64,000 bases of DNA, from the NCBI GenBank assembly GCA_003222395.1, contig QHWB01000041.1, forward strand, positions 1 to 64,000, in the 5' to 3' direction. This document shows positions 16,839 to 29,770 of this stretch, one piece after another; position 1 is the first letter of the stretch, and the number at the start of each line of letters is the position of its first letter. Both the position numbers and the translations under genes were made by a program. Below the pieces are notes generated by a model. The model made no database searches, was not told where the DNA came from, and saw only the letters and a program-made list of their open reading frames with translations. Origin of the DNA: Acidobacteriota bacterium (lineage in GTDB: Bacteria > Acidobacteriota > Vicinamibacteria > Vicinamibacterales > CAVVIG01).

Positions 16839-17344
16839 AGGCGGTTTACGCGCTCTACTCGGATCCGGACGACGTTCAGCGCGCGGTCGACGGGCTGCGC
16901 AAGGCTGGCATCGCGGACGACGACATCACTGTCATCTCTTCGGAGCCGATCGAGGAGTACGAGTTCAGCCATCGGCACCGAGCGACGTGGATCCACTGGA
17001 TCGCGGGCGGCGGCGGCGCCATCGGCCTCGCGCTGGGGACATGGCTGACCAGCTTCACCGAGCGGGCGTGGCCGATCCCGACGGGCAACATGCCGATCGT
17101 CGCGTGGTGGCCAAACCTCATCATCATGTTCGAGATGACGATGCTCGGCGCGATCCTCGCGACGGTCATCACGCTGCTCATCACGGCCAGGATCCCGGCG
17201 CGCACGCCGAAGATGTATGACCCGGAAGTGACCGACGGGAAGATCCTGGTCGGTGTCGAGAACCCCAATGAAGGATCTGTGTCGGCGATCGAGCGGGCCC
17301 TGATGTCGCCCGGCGTCGCACGGTTGAAGACTATTCAGCTGTAA
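16835..17344 (+). CDS. actD: DUF3341 membrane subunit (ActD)
   Basis: 169 residues, overlapping the NrfD gene by 4 bp. The N-terminus MKAVYALYSDPDDVQRAV forms a small ferredoxin-like domain, then two transmembrane helices (about residues 51-68 and 87-112). The central part carries PIPTGNMPIVAWWPNLIIMF, close to the conserved PTGGKPxxxWPxxxPxxFE signature of DUF3341. ActD is a structural membrane subunit of Alternative Complex III. It is the last gene of the operon; the next gene begins 87 bp downstream. Confidence 0.85.
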   Translation: MKAVYALYSDPDDVQRAVDGLRKAGIADDDITVISSEPIEEYEFSHRHRATWIHWIAGGGGAIGLALGTWLTSFTERAWPIPTGNMPIVAWWPNLIIMFEMTMLGAILATVITLLITARIPARTPKMYDPEVTDGKILVGVENPNEGSVSAIERALMSPGVARLKTIQL

Positions 17345-17361
17345 ACCCCCTCGACACGACG

Positions 17362-17367
17362 TATAAT
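17362..17367 (+). promoter_or_regulatory. Possible -10 box of the YbaK-like/CBS gene pair
   Basis: TATAAT lies 65 bp before the GTG start of the deacylase gene, in the 87-bp gap after the complex operon. No convincing -35 hexamer stands at 16-18 bp. Assignment rests on one hexamer only. Confidence 0.3.
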
Positions 17368-17431
17368 CCCCACCCGTTCTACCCTTCGATCACCAGGCAA
17401 CGGCCGGCGGTCCGCCGGCACGGAGGGACCC

Positions 17432-17938
17432 GTGAGACCGCGCTCGCTGGATCACTTCCTCAAGGAAGCGCGCGTTCCGTTCACGACGTTTCGCCACGCG
17501 CCGGCTTTCACGGCGCAGGAAGAAGCCGCCGTGTCGCACGTGCCGGGACGCTGCTGGGCGAAAACCGTCGTGTGCTTCGCCGACAACGCGCCAATCCTCG
17601 CCGTGCTTCCCGCGTACCTGATGGTCGATTTCGAGGCGCTGCGGCAGCTTGCCGGCGCGGGCGTCATCCGGCTCGCGTCCGAGCAGGAGTTCGCCGGCCT
17701 CTATCCGGAGTGCGAGCCGGGCGCGATGCCGCCGTTCGGCGATCTGTATCTCCAGCGCGTATTCGTCGATCGCACGCTCGTGGGCGAGTGCGACATGGCG
17801 TTCAACGCCGGCACGCACACCGACGCGATTCGAATGCACTACGGCGATTTTGCCGACCTCACGCGTCCGACCGTCGGTTCGTTCGGACGATTCCCGGCGG
17901 CGGGCAGCGCCGTCGTCGCCGCGGGCTCGGCCGTGTAA
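17432..17938 (+). CDS. YbaK/EbsC-type aminoacyl-tRNA deacylase
   Basis: 168 residues from a GTG with GGAGGGA upstream. It opens with LDHFLKEARVPFTTFRHAPAF, then QEEAAVSHVPGRCWAKTVVC with the lysine expected in the editing pocket, then ILAVLPAYLMVDFEAL and PPFGDLYLQRVFVD, all typical of the YbaK/ProX editing fold. These proteins hydrolyse mischarged tRNA (Cys-tRNAPro or Ala-tRNAPro) in trans in the cytoplasm. The last about 20 residues are low-complexity Ala/Gly/Ser. Probably co-transcribed with the CBS gene 32 bp downstream. Confidence 0.82.
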   Translation: MRPRSLDHFLKEARVPFTTFRHAPAFTAQEEAAVSHVPGRCWAKTVVCFADNAPILAVLPAYLMVDFEALRQLAGAGVIRLASEQEFAGLYPECEPGAMPPFGDLYLQRVFVDRTLVGECDMAFNAGTHTDAIRMHYGDFADLTRPTVGSFGRFPAAGSAVVAAGSAV

Positions 17939-17970
17939 GCGTCGGGCGCCGCACAGCTTGGGTAGGCAGT

Positions 17971-18426
17971 ATGAGATCTGTCAGAGCAGTCATCGGCGGG
18001 CGCGAAACCGTGACGGTCGCTCCGCTCGCATCCGTGTTAGAAGCGGCGCAGCTCATGGCGGCGCGTCGAATCGGCGCCGTTCCGGTCGTGGATGGAGACC
18101 GCCTTGCCGGCATCTTCACCGAGCGCGACGTCCTCACGCGTGTCGTGGCCGCCGGTCTCGACCCCTCTACCACTACCGTCGCCGACGTCATGTCGATCCA
18201 GCTGGTCGTCGCCGAGATCGGCGAACCCTACGACGCCTGCCTGCAGCGGATGCGACAAGCGCGCGTGAGGCACCTCATCGTGCTCAACCAGGGACGCCTG
18301 GCCGGCATCGTCTCGCTTCGCGACCTGATGGCCGTCGATCTGGACGAGAAAGACGAAGCGATCACGCTGCTCAACGCGTACGTGCATTACATTCCCGCGG
18401 ACATTCACGTCAAGGCTCATACGTAA
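17971..18426 (+). CDS. Stand-alone CBS-domain pair protein
   Basis: 151 residues with two CBS motifs: VLEAAQLMAARRIGAVPVVD with GIFTERDVLTRVVAAGLDP, and CLQRMRQARVRHLIVLNQG with GIVSLRDLMAVDL. Such Bateman modules bind adenine nucleotides and report energy state; those without a catalytic domain usually regulate partner proteins. No partner can be named here. An NPxDTTVADVM-like linker (DPSTTTVADVM) joins the halves. The gene converges on the pyruvate:ferredoxin oxidoreductase gene across a 290-bp hairpin-rich gap. Confidence 0.85.
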   Translation: MRSVRAVIGGRETVTVAPLASVLEAAQLMAARRIGAVPVVDGDRLAGIFTERDVLTRVVAAGLDPSTTTVADVMSIQLVVAEIGEPYDACLQRMRQARVRHLIVLNQGRLAGIVSLRDLMAVDLDEKDEAITLLNAYVHYIPADIHVKAHT

Positions 18427-18716
18427 TTCACACGCGTGGGGCCCCCACGCGCAGACACGCTCGCGCCGTAGCGCTCGCGTGTATCCAGAACAGAACGTCG
18501 CCAAGGGACGCCCGCCCGTCAGCGCCTTCGAGCCGTCCGTCGACGAGCGACAGGTCACAACATGCGGTGCCAGCCACCTCACGCGACCGCAATGCTGCGG
18601 TCGCGGACGCGGACAGGCGTTGGAAAGAAGGTTGTGAGACCGCCTTCTGGAAGATTGCTGGTTGCTGGTTGCTCGCCCGTTCAGCGGCCAGCAACTACCA
18701 GCAACCGGCAACCAGT
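18427..18716. other. Non-coding gap between convergent genes, rich in hairpins and CCAGCAA-type repeats
   Basis: It holds a perfect palindrome CGCGTGGGGCCCCCACGCG (18433-18451), a 9-bp stem GCGACCGCA/TGCGGTCGC (18583-18604), and a long imperfect hairpin (about 18656-18716). In that hairpin GGTTGCTGGTTGCT pairs with AGCAACTACCAGCAACC, built from the same 7-bp units found elsewhere. No start codon with a ribosome site was seen. Any of these stems could end transcription from both sides. Confidence 0.65.
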
Positions 18717-23492
<4,776 letters not shown>

Positions 23493-23752
23493 GCGACATC
23501 CCTCCACGCCTGGAAGGCAGGGAATTTCGAGGACTCGTCGCCTATGAAACGATGAGGGTCTGTATCGCGCGGATTTTACCCCCTTACCGGGAGGGCGGCA
23601 ACCACTCGACGGTGCCATCGGACGAGTCGGCGTCGCGGCAGAGATCGCGCTGCGGAGCAGCTGGGGCTGCGCCTGCACAAAGAAATGATGTGAGTCGCGC
23701 GCCGCTTGGATCCACCGGTGTTACCGTGCACGCTTCCCGAACGGGAGGACCA

Positions 23753-25552
23753 ATGCATACACGTCGAGCGCCGCTCATCGTTGCAGCTCTTTTCGCCGCG
23801 ACCGCCGTATCGCTCGTCGCTGCACCGCCCGCTACCGTCTGGTGGGGACAGTGGGGACAGAATCCACAGCATCAAGGCACGGTCCCGGTCGTCGGACAGA
23901 CCGGATCGCGTATCCTCGCGAACGTCGTGTACGACCCTTTCACCGATAAAGAGCAGAACGGTCCGTATGCTGCCGGCGACCTGCTGGTCCACTATCAGAC
24001 ACCGCTCATCAGCGGGAACGACGTGTTCATGGAGTTCAAGACCGGTCAGTTCTCCAACATCAAGAACTGGCAGGTGCAGACATGGGGCGAGCGGAAGTTC
24101 TCGTGGGTGAACGGCCAGCTGGTGAAGCAGTGGGAGTTCACCGGCGACTGGAAGCCGGTGCCCTTCTCGCCAGACAAGGACGGTCCCGGCTGGGAGCCGG
24201 TGTATCACGGCGCGCTCACGACTGCTGCGCTGTACGTCCCCGGATTCGGCGGCACACTCTTGAAGCTGGATCGCGCGACGGGCGCGGTGCTCGCGCGCAT
24301 CAATCCGTTCGCCACGATCGATCCGAACACGTACGCAGTCGGCCCGCTCAGTGCCGATAAGTTCGGCAACATCTATTACAACGTGATGCAGCTCGATGGC
24401 AGCGCGAAGGATCCGTGGCTCGTCGACGTTCCGCAATCGTGGCTCGTCAAGGTGACGGCGGCTGACGTGCCGAAGGCGGTGGCGTGGTCGACGCTCGTGC
24501 CGGGATCTCCCACGGCAACCGATCAGTGCACCTTCCGATACGCGATCGCAGACTTGCCGTGGCCGGTCCTGAACGCCAATGGGACGCCGGCGCCGACGCC
24601 GACGATCACGTGTGGTTCGCAGCGGCCGCCGGTCAATACCGCTCCCGCGCTCGGTCCCGACGGCACGATCTACGACATCAGCCGCGCATCGCTCGACGAC
24701 TACTACGGCTACGTCATCGCCATCAACAGGGATCTCACGCCGAAGTGGGTCTCGTCTATGCGCAACCGGTTCCATGACGGCTGCGGGACTCCGTTCCTAC
24801 CGGCAAGCGGGACGCCCGGTGGCTGCCGTGCGGGCGCACCAGCAAACGTTAGCCCGCCGGACGGCATGCCCGGATCGGGCCGCGTGCTCGACGACTCGAC
24901 GTCGGCGCCGGTCGTGGCGCCTGACGGCTCCGTCTACTACGGCGCGTACACGCGGTACAACTACGCGCAGGGTCACTTGATGCGCTGGTCGAGCGCCGGC
25001 CAGTATCTCGACACCGCAGCGCCGTGGGGCGGGTTCCAGTTCGGATGGGACACGACGCCGGCGATCTTCCCGTTCACGACCGCAACCGGTGCGCAGACGT
25101 TCGCCGTGATTACGAAGGAGAACCACTACGGCGACGTCGGCTCGTACTGCAACGACGCCACGATCTGTCCGCCAGATCGCACTGCCACGCATCCGGCATA
25201 TCCAGAGGAGTACTTCATGTCGTCGCTCACGCCGGATCTGTCGGTGAACTGGCGGTTTCAGAATACGAATCCGTTGAGCTGCACCCGCAACGCGGACGGC
25301 ACGCTGTCGTGCACGTCCGATCACCCGCGCTTCTTCGAGTGGTGTGTCAACGCGCCGGCGGTCGACGTGAACGGGACAGTGTTCTCGAACAGCGAGGACG
25401 GCAACCTGTACGAGATCGATCGCAACGGGAACCTGGTGAATATCGTGTTCACGCAGCTGGCGATCGGCGCCGCCTACACGCCGCTGTCGATTGGTCCCGA
25501 TGGACGGGTCTACACCCAGAACGACGGGCGCATGTTCGTGATCGGATTCTGA
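23753..25552 (+). CDS. Secreted PQQ-like beta-propeller protein
   Basis: 599 residues from an ATG with GGGAGG upstream; signal peptide to about residue 24. Repeated blade motifs such as ALGPDGTIYDISRAS, VVAPDGSVYYGAYTRY, AVDVNGTVFSNSEDGNLYEI and IGPDGRVYTQNDGRMFVIG indicate a seven- or eight-blade PQQ/WD-like propeller. No dehydrogenase PQQ ligands or haem motif were found, so an enzyme role is not supported; ligand binding or a scaffold is more likely. Several Cys residues in loops could form disulfides. It is divergent from the oxidoreductase gene across 260 bp in which I found no clear promoter. Confidence 0.72.
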   Translation: MHTRRAPLIVAALFAATAVSLVAAPPATVWWGQWGQNPQHQGTVPVVGQTGSRILANVVYDPFTDKEQNGPYAAGDLLVHYQTPLISGNDVFMEFKTGQFSNIKNWQVQTWGERKFSWVNGQLVKQWEFTGDWKPVPFSPDKDGPGWEPVYHGALTTAALYVPGFGGTLLKLDRATGAVLARINPFATIDPNTYAVGPLSADKFGNIYYNVMQLDGSAKDPWLVDVPQSWLVKVTAADVPKAVAWSTLVPGSPTATDQCTFRYAIADLPWPVLNANGTPAPTPTITCGSQRPPVNTAPALGPDGTIYDISRASLDDYYGYVIAINRDLTPKWVSSMRNRFHDGCGTPFLPASGTPGGCRAGAPANVSPPDGMPGSGRVLDDSTSAPVVAPDGSVYYGAYTRYNYAQGHLMRWSSAGQYLDTAAPWGGFQFGWDTTPAIFPFTTATGAQTFAVITKENHYGDVGSYCNDATICPPDRTATHPAYPEEYFMSSLTPDLSVNWRFQNTNPLSCTRNADGTLSCTSDHPRFFEWCVNAPAVDVNGTVFSNSEDGNLYEIDRNGNLVNIVFTQLAIGAAYTPLSIGPDGRVYTQNDGRMFVIGF

Positions 25553-25578
25553 GAGCACAATACAGAGTACCTATACGG

Positions 25579-25757
25579 GTGGGGCGGGCCTGGCGGCTCG
25601 CCCGCCAGTTCAACGGACCGAACTCGATCACGACCGATCAGGACGGCAACGTGTATCTGGCGGAAGTGTTCGACGGGCGCCTGCAGAAGTTCCGCCGAAG
25701 CGCGGCGCCGATCCGGCGAAGCTCGTCGGCCAGGAGCTACGTTACTCGGGTACGTAG
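25579..25757 (+). pseudogene. C-terminal remnant of an NHL-repeat protein, frameshifted
   Basis: Reading from 25579 gives QFNGPNSITTDQDGNVYLAE followed by VFDGRLQKFR, the hallmark of an NHL-repeat blade. Near 25693-25695 the frame breaks; the continuation in another frame reads PKRGADPAKLVGQELRYSGT then TAG at 25755. No start codon, signal peptide or upstream blades remain. It is what is left of a gene that once followed the propeller gene. Confidence 0.6.
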
Positions 25758-25758
25758 A

Positions 25759-26031
25759 TCAAGCCTTCGGCAGTTTCTCTTCGTCGGCGATTCGGAACGC
25801 CCCCGATTCGGCAGATTCGAGCAGCTCGCGCGCCCGGTCGACATCGGCTTCGGCGACCCACACCTCGACGGCGCCGAGGCCGTCGATCGTCAGGCCGTGC
25901 GTGTTGCGCAGCGACTCTCCACGTTCGGCGGTGGAGATCCCCTGCGCTTCAAGAAACGCCCGGACCTGTTGGGCGTGCAGCTCGCCGCTGGCAACGAACA
26001 CGCAGCGTAGTTCCGTGCTCATAACGCTCAT
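25759..26031 (-). CDS. DUF2007-type small protein
   Basis: 90 residues. CVFVASGELHAQQVRAFLEA, HGLTIDGLGAVEVWVAEADV and ARELLESAES match the small ferredoxin-like DUF2007 domain (once labelled a putative signal transducer). Function unknown; some members sense or bind metal or interact with enzymes encoded nearby, but no ligand residue stands out here. It starts 3 bp after the stop of the ornithine cyclodeaminase gene, so it is the last gene of that operon. Confidence 0.72.
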   Translation of the reverse strand: MSVMSTELRCVFVASGELHAQQVRAFLEAQGISTAERGESLRNTHGLTIDGLGAVEVWVAEADVDRARELLESAESGAFRIADEEKLPKA

Positions 26032-26034
26032 TAT

Positions 26035-27246
26035 CTAATGTAATGCCGACGCGAGCTGACGTAAGAACAAGCCGACGTCGGTGACCATCCCGATCGTCTG
26101 CGACGATCCGCGGTCGGCGAGCTTCGTGACGACCGCGGGGTTGATGTCGACGCAGACGAGCCGCACCCACGCCGGCAGCATGTTGCCGACGCCGATGCCG
26201 TGGAGCATCGACGACAGCACGAGCACGAGCGTGACGCCCTGCAGCGCCGCGGTGTAGCGATCCTGCGCCTCGACCAGGTTCACGATCGTGTCCGGCAGCG
26301 GACCATCGTCGCGGATGCTGCCGGCGAGCACGTAGTCGACGCCGCGGCGGATGCATTCGTACATCACGCCGGACTTCAGCACCCCGTGCTCGACGGCCGG
26401 CCGCAGACCGCCCGCGCGGTAGATGGCATTGATCGCGCGCATGTGGTGGCGATGACCGCCTTCGATCGCCTTGCCCGTTTCGAGATCGACGCCGAGCGAC
26501 GTTCCGAGCAGCGCCTGCTCGACGTCGTGCACGGCGAGCGCGTTGCCCGCGAGCAGCACGTCGACGTACCCGCGCCGAATCAGGTCGCAGAAATACGCGC
26601 CTCCACCGGTGTGGACGACGACCGGTCCGGCGACGAACGCGATCCGCTCTCCGTGCTTCCTGGCGTCGCGCATCATCGCCGCGATCCGTGACACGCCGAC
26701 CTCGACGCGCCGCTCCGACGAGATCTCGTTGGTCATGAACGCGAAGCCGAAACGATCGCGCGCGCGAAATTCGGGAACGATCTTCACGCCCGCGACACCG
26801 CAGACGACGAGGTCGCCCTTTCGGATGTCGCGCAGCTTGCGGCAGACGGCGCGGTGGTCTTGGATCACGATTGCCGCGTCCATCCGCTGGTTCTCGACGG
26901 TCACCCACAGGCCGCCGCGGCGCACGAACGTCTGGTGGTTGGTCGTGGAGTAGAAGTCGTCGGGGGCGCAGCCGTCGCGATCGGCCGAGACGAGGTGCGC
27001 GTCCTCGATGCGCGCAACGCGGCACCCCAGCGTGACCAGCTCTTCGAGCAGCTCCGTCAGGTCGCCGGCCTCGCGCGCGGTCACCCGCATCGAGACGAAG
27101 GACGGCTCGTCGTTGGTGCGCCCGATCCTGAAGTCGAGCACCTCGAACGCGCCGTCGTGGCGCACGACCGTGTCGAACATCGCGTTGAGCAGCTGCGAAT
27201 CGATCAGGTGGCCTTCGGCTTCGACGATCTCGGTCGCGGCGGGCAC
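26035..27246 (-). CDS. TIGR00300/LOR-SDH type ornithine cyclodeaminase
   Basis: 403 residues from a GTG one base after the DUF4159 stop. The N-terminal domain (residues 1-95, GHLIDSQLLNAMFDTVV and FRIGRTNDEPSF) and the NAD-binding C-terminal part (VVVHTGGGAYFCDLIRRGYV, DVLLAGNALAVHD, SSMLHGIGVGNMLP) match the archaeal-type ornithine cyclodeaminase family, whose C-terminal relatives occur in cyanobacterial ArgZ/AgrE. Expected reaction: L-ornithine to L-proline plus ammonia with NAD as internal redox cofactor, in the cytoplasm. No arginine-dihydrolase domain is attached. Family assignment from memory. Confidence 0.78.
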   Translation of the reverse strand: MPAATEIVEAEGHLIDSQLLNAMFDTVVRHDGAFEVLDFRIGRTNDEPSFVSMRVTAREAGDLTELLEELVTLGCRVARIEDAHLVSADRDGCAPDDFYSTTNHQTFVRRGGLWVTVENQRMDAAIVIQDHRAVCRKLRDIRKGDLVVCGVAGVKIVPEFRARDRFGFAFMTNEISSERRVEVGVSRIAAMMRDARKHGERIAFVAGPVVVHTGGGAYFCDLIRRGYVDVLLAGNALAVHDVEQALLGTSLGVDLETGKAIEGGHRHHMRAINAIYRAGGLRPAVEHGVLKSGVMYECIRRGVDYVLAGSIRDDGPLPDTIVNLVEAQDRYTAALQGVTLVLVLSSMLHGIGVGNMLPAWVRLVCVDINPAVVTKLADRGSSQTIGMVTDVGLFLRQLASALH

Positions 27247-27247
27247 G

Positions 27248-28171
27248 TCAGTGGGTGAGCGCGTACAGCACGATGTTCACGCCGACGGCGTAGCCGTTCG
27301 GCGAGAAGCGATCGAAGTACTCCTTGTTCTCCCCCTCGCGCTCCCAGGTGTCGGGGATGTCGGTGTTGTGCGCCATGACGACCATCAGGCGCCCCTTCTC
27401 GTCGTTGATGCCGCGGAAGTTCACGCGCGCGCTGTCCGCGCCGCGCTCCGAGACCGAGCCCCAGCGGCCCCAGAACTGAATCGACGACACCTGCTCGATC
27501 TCCTTCACGTCGTACAGCGTGTGCATGATTGGATGATCGAGCGGGATGTCGAAGATCGGATACGCGCTCGGCGGCAGCACGCGGCCGATCTCGTCGGCCC
27601 ACTGGTCCCACGCGTCGGTGCCCCAGAAGTCGTCGACGGTCATGAAGCCGCCCTTCAGCAGGTACGCCCGCAGCGCCTCGACCTCTTCGTCGGTGAAGCG
27701 CGCGGTGCCGGCGTCTTCCAGATGCAGCATCGTGCAGCGCGACAGCAGCGGGTCGGTCAGGCGCACCACGACGTAATCGGGCTGGCCGGATGCATCGAGT
27801 CGAACCGCCACGTTCGTCAACTCGCCGAGGCGGACCGAGAAGTTGTTGTCGGCGCCGGGGAAGTCGGTGTCCCACCCGCTGCCGCCCGCTTCGCGGCGGT
27901 TGCTGTAGTAGAAGCCGCGGCAGAAATTCCACGAGCCGTCGAAGTTTTCGCGCGCGGCCCATTTCGGCGGCGTGCGATAGAAGCGGCCGCCGCCAACCCA
28001 GATCCGCGGCCGCCAGTTCGGATCCTGTCCGACCTGCGCGAGTGCGGCCGACGCCATCGGCGCCGCCACCGCGAGCAGCAGCGCCGCGAGCAGCCGTCGG
28101 CGCGGGACAGTTCTCACGGCCTCATGATATGGCAGATTTCGTGGTTCAGCGCCGCACAATGCGCGCGCCAT
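27248..28171 (-). CDS. DUF4159 secreted protein
   Basis: 307 residues. A basic segment VPRRRLLAALLLAVAAPMAS makes a signal peptide from about residue 22; a GTG at 28117 (Val19) would give a more usual signal length, so the start is uncertain. The body has LLKGGFMTVDDFWG, YPIFDIPLDHPIMHTLYDV and GVNIVLYALTH, the conserved core of DUF4159, which resembles class I glutamine-amidotransferase-like folds. Function unknown. First gene of an operon with the ornithine cyclodeaminase and DUF2007 genes. Confidence 0.75.
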   Translation of the reverse strand: MARALCGAEPRNLPYHEAVRTVPRRRLLAALLLAVAAPMASAALAQVGQDPNWRPRIWVGGGRFYRTPPKWAARENFDGSWNFCRGFYYSNRREAGGSGWDTDFPGADNNFSVRLGELTNVAVRLDASGQPDYVVVRLTDPLLSRCTMLHLEDAGTARFTDEEVEALRAYLLKGGFMTVDDFWGTDAWDQWADEIGRVLPPSAYPIFDIPLDHPIMHTLYDVKEIEQVSSIQFWGRWGSVSERGADSARVNFRGINDEKGRLMVVMAHNTDIPDTWEREGENKEYFDRFSPNGYAVGVNIVLYALTH

Positions 28172-28259
28172 TTGATTCCCTTACGGTCGCGTCGAATACC
28201 TGTGCTGGAATCGCGCGCGCACGGCGCGGCGCTGACCGCGGGACGCTGCGCGGCTCACG

Positions 28260-28979
28260 CTATCGCCTGTCATCCCCGGCCGCATGCTTGAAAATCAGCG
28301 GCGCGGAACGGCCTCCCTGACTGTAGGTTCCTGTTAGTTCAGTAGCATTCTCGTTCAGCGTTCCCGCGTACGATCCGCCCAGGGCTGGCACGTCGAGCGT
28401 CACGCGCGCGCCGTCCTGGGTGATTCTGACCGGGATCTCGAGCCCGCCCTCACCGCGATTGACGAGAGCGCCGGTCGACGTGCCGTCGGCGTGATTCGTC
28501 ATCGTGAGGACGAGCTTCAAGCCGCCGCTGACGTCGATCGTGCCGTTCCAGCGGCCTTCCAGCTCCTTTCCGATCCGGCCGCCGGTGATCGGCGCGGCGA
28601 TCCTGGCCTCGCCCTTTCGCGTCATCGTGAACGGCACCGCGGCGCCGTCGATGTAATAGCTGCCGGATATCGATCCGCCATCATCGGACATCGTGCCGTC
28701 GAACGACTGGTCGGTGCGAGCCTGGAACTCGATCGAGCGGCCGTCGACCACGACTTTCTGCAGCGGCAGCCCGGTCAGCTGCTGCGCGGGAACGCTGACC
28801 GCGCCGGTGATGCGGCTGCCGCTCTTCGCGAAGTCGATCTGGAACGCGATGTCCATTCCCGGCGCCTGCACCAGCCCCTCCCAATGACCCGACGGATCGA
28901 CGGCCGTTTGCGCGCGCAGCGAAGCGGCGGTGAACAGAAAGATGACGACAACGACTGACGTGCGAAGAGTGCAGTACAT
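28260..28979 (-). CDS. Secreted beta-rich protein of unknown function, last gene of the ABC operon
   Basis: 239 residues; signal peptide to LRAQ (about residue 24). Two similar halves start SGHWEGLVQAPGMDIAFQID and EGRWNGTIDVSGGLKLVLTM. Each has GxW followed by strands such as GTMSDDGGSISGSYYIDG or GTLNENATELTGTYSQGG, so the protein looks like an internal duplication of a small beta-barrel domain. It begins 19 bp after the ABC permease gene and is likely co-transcribed. In other genomes this domain often sits in front of hydrolases; here no catalytic domain follows. Confidence 0.65.
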   Translation of the reverse strand: MYCTLRTSVVVVIFLFTAASLRAQTAVDPSGHWEGLVQAPGMDIAFQIDFAKSGSRITGAVSVPAQQLTGLPLQKVVVDGRSIEFQARTDQSFDGTMSDDGGSISGSYYIDGAAVPFTMTRKGEARIAAPITGGRIGKELEGRWNGTIDVSGGLKLVLTMTNHADGTSTGALVNRGEGGLEIPVRITQDGARVTLDVPALGGSYAGTLNENATELTGTYSQGGRSAPLIFKHAAGDDRR

Positions 28980-28998
28980 ATCAATCTCCTTTTGGCGA

Positions 28999-29769
28999 CT
29001 AGAAGTCTGTTTCGGCGATGTTGATCGCGGCGCCGTAGAGCATCGCGGCGGATGCAGCGGCGCTGACGAAGAGGCCTGGCCACGGCAGGCCGCCGGTCCG
29101 GAAATACACTTCAGCGGTCATGGCGCCGAAGATGCCGTAGCGCGATCCGTCGGCGACAATCTGTTCGCCGATCGCGAGCACCACCGCGACGACGCACGCC
29201 ATCAGCGCGGGACGCCAGATGTCGTCGAACACGCTCGACAGCAGGAACGCGAGGCTGAAGAAGATGAGGCCGGCCGCGAAGACGCACGCGCCGTGGACGA
29301 GCGCGTCCGCGACGGCGTAGCTCTGTCCGACAGCGGGTGAGAGCAGGGGCAGCAACAGTGAGGGCACCAGCGCGAGCGCGAGCAGCTCGGCGACCGCCGT
29401 CGCGGCCCGTATGCCGATCACGCGCGTTCGCGACACCGGCATCGACAGGGTGAACGATGCGGCGCCGCCGGAGGTCTGCGAGAGCAGGCCACCGGTGCCG
29501 AGCAGCACCGCAAACAGCGTCCACATCTGAGTGAGGTTCTGCCGGAACCACTGCCACCAGATGAAGCCACGATAGTCGTGCTGCAGCTCCACGGCCTTTC
29601 GAATCAGGCCGCCGAGCGCGCCGCCGCCGGTATCGAGCGAACGCGCCGCCGGGATGAGCGCCGACACGCGCGGGTACTCGAGCACGTTGCCCGCGGCGAG
29701 GAGCAGCAGGAGAAAGAGGCCGATGAGGAACCGGGTGCGGGTTTCGAGCCACGATTTTCGCCAGAGCAT
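28999..29769 (-). CDS. ABC-2 type transporter permease
   Basis: 256 residues and six hydrophobic segments: near residues 14-31, then WTLFAVLLGTGGLLS, LLALALVPSLLLPLL, VFAAGLIFFSLAFLL, MACVVAVVLAIGEQI and a last one near the C-terminus. The first periplasmic loop is large (about residues 35-80). The SMPVSRTRVIGIRA segment is typical of ABC-2 permeases. It pairs with the ATPase encoded immediately upstream (1-bp gap). Together they would export a lipid, peptide or antibiotic; the GntR/YtrA-type regulator upstream fits a cell-envelope stress exporter. Confidence 0.78.
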   Translation of the reverse strand: MLWRKSWLETRTRFLIGLFLLLLLAAGNVLEYPRVSALIPAARSLDTGGGALGGLIRKAVELQHDYRGFIWWQWFRQNLTQMWTLFAVLLGTGGLLSQTSGGAASFTLSMPVSRTRVIGIRAATAVAELLALALVPSLLLPLLSPAVGQSYAVADALVHGACVFAAGLIFFSLAFLLSSVFDDIWRPALMACVVAVVLAIGEQIVADGSRYGIFGAMTAEVYFRTGGLPWPGLFVSAAASAAMLYGAAINIAETDF

Positions 29770-29770
29770 G

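Noticed and set aside
12554-17344. Polysulfide or tetrathionate reductase operon
   Set aside because: NrfD, FeS and molybdopterin-type genes occur there too, but the DUF3341 and penta-haem genes in this order point to Alternative Complex III.
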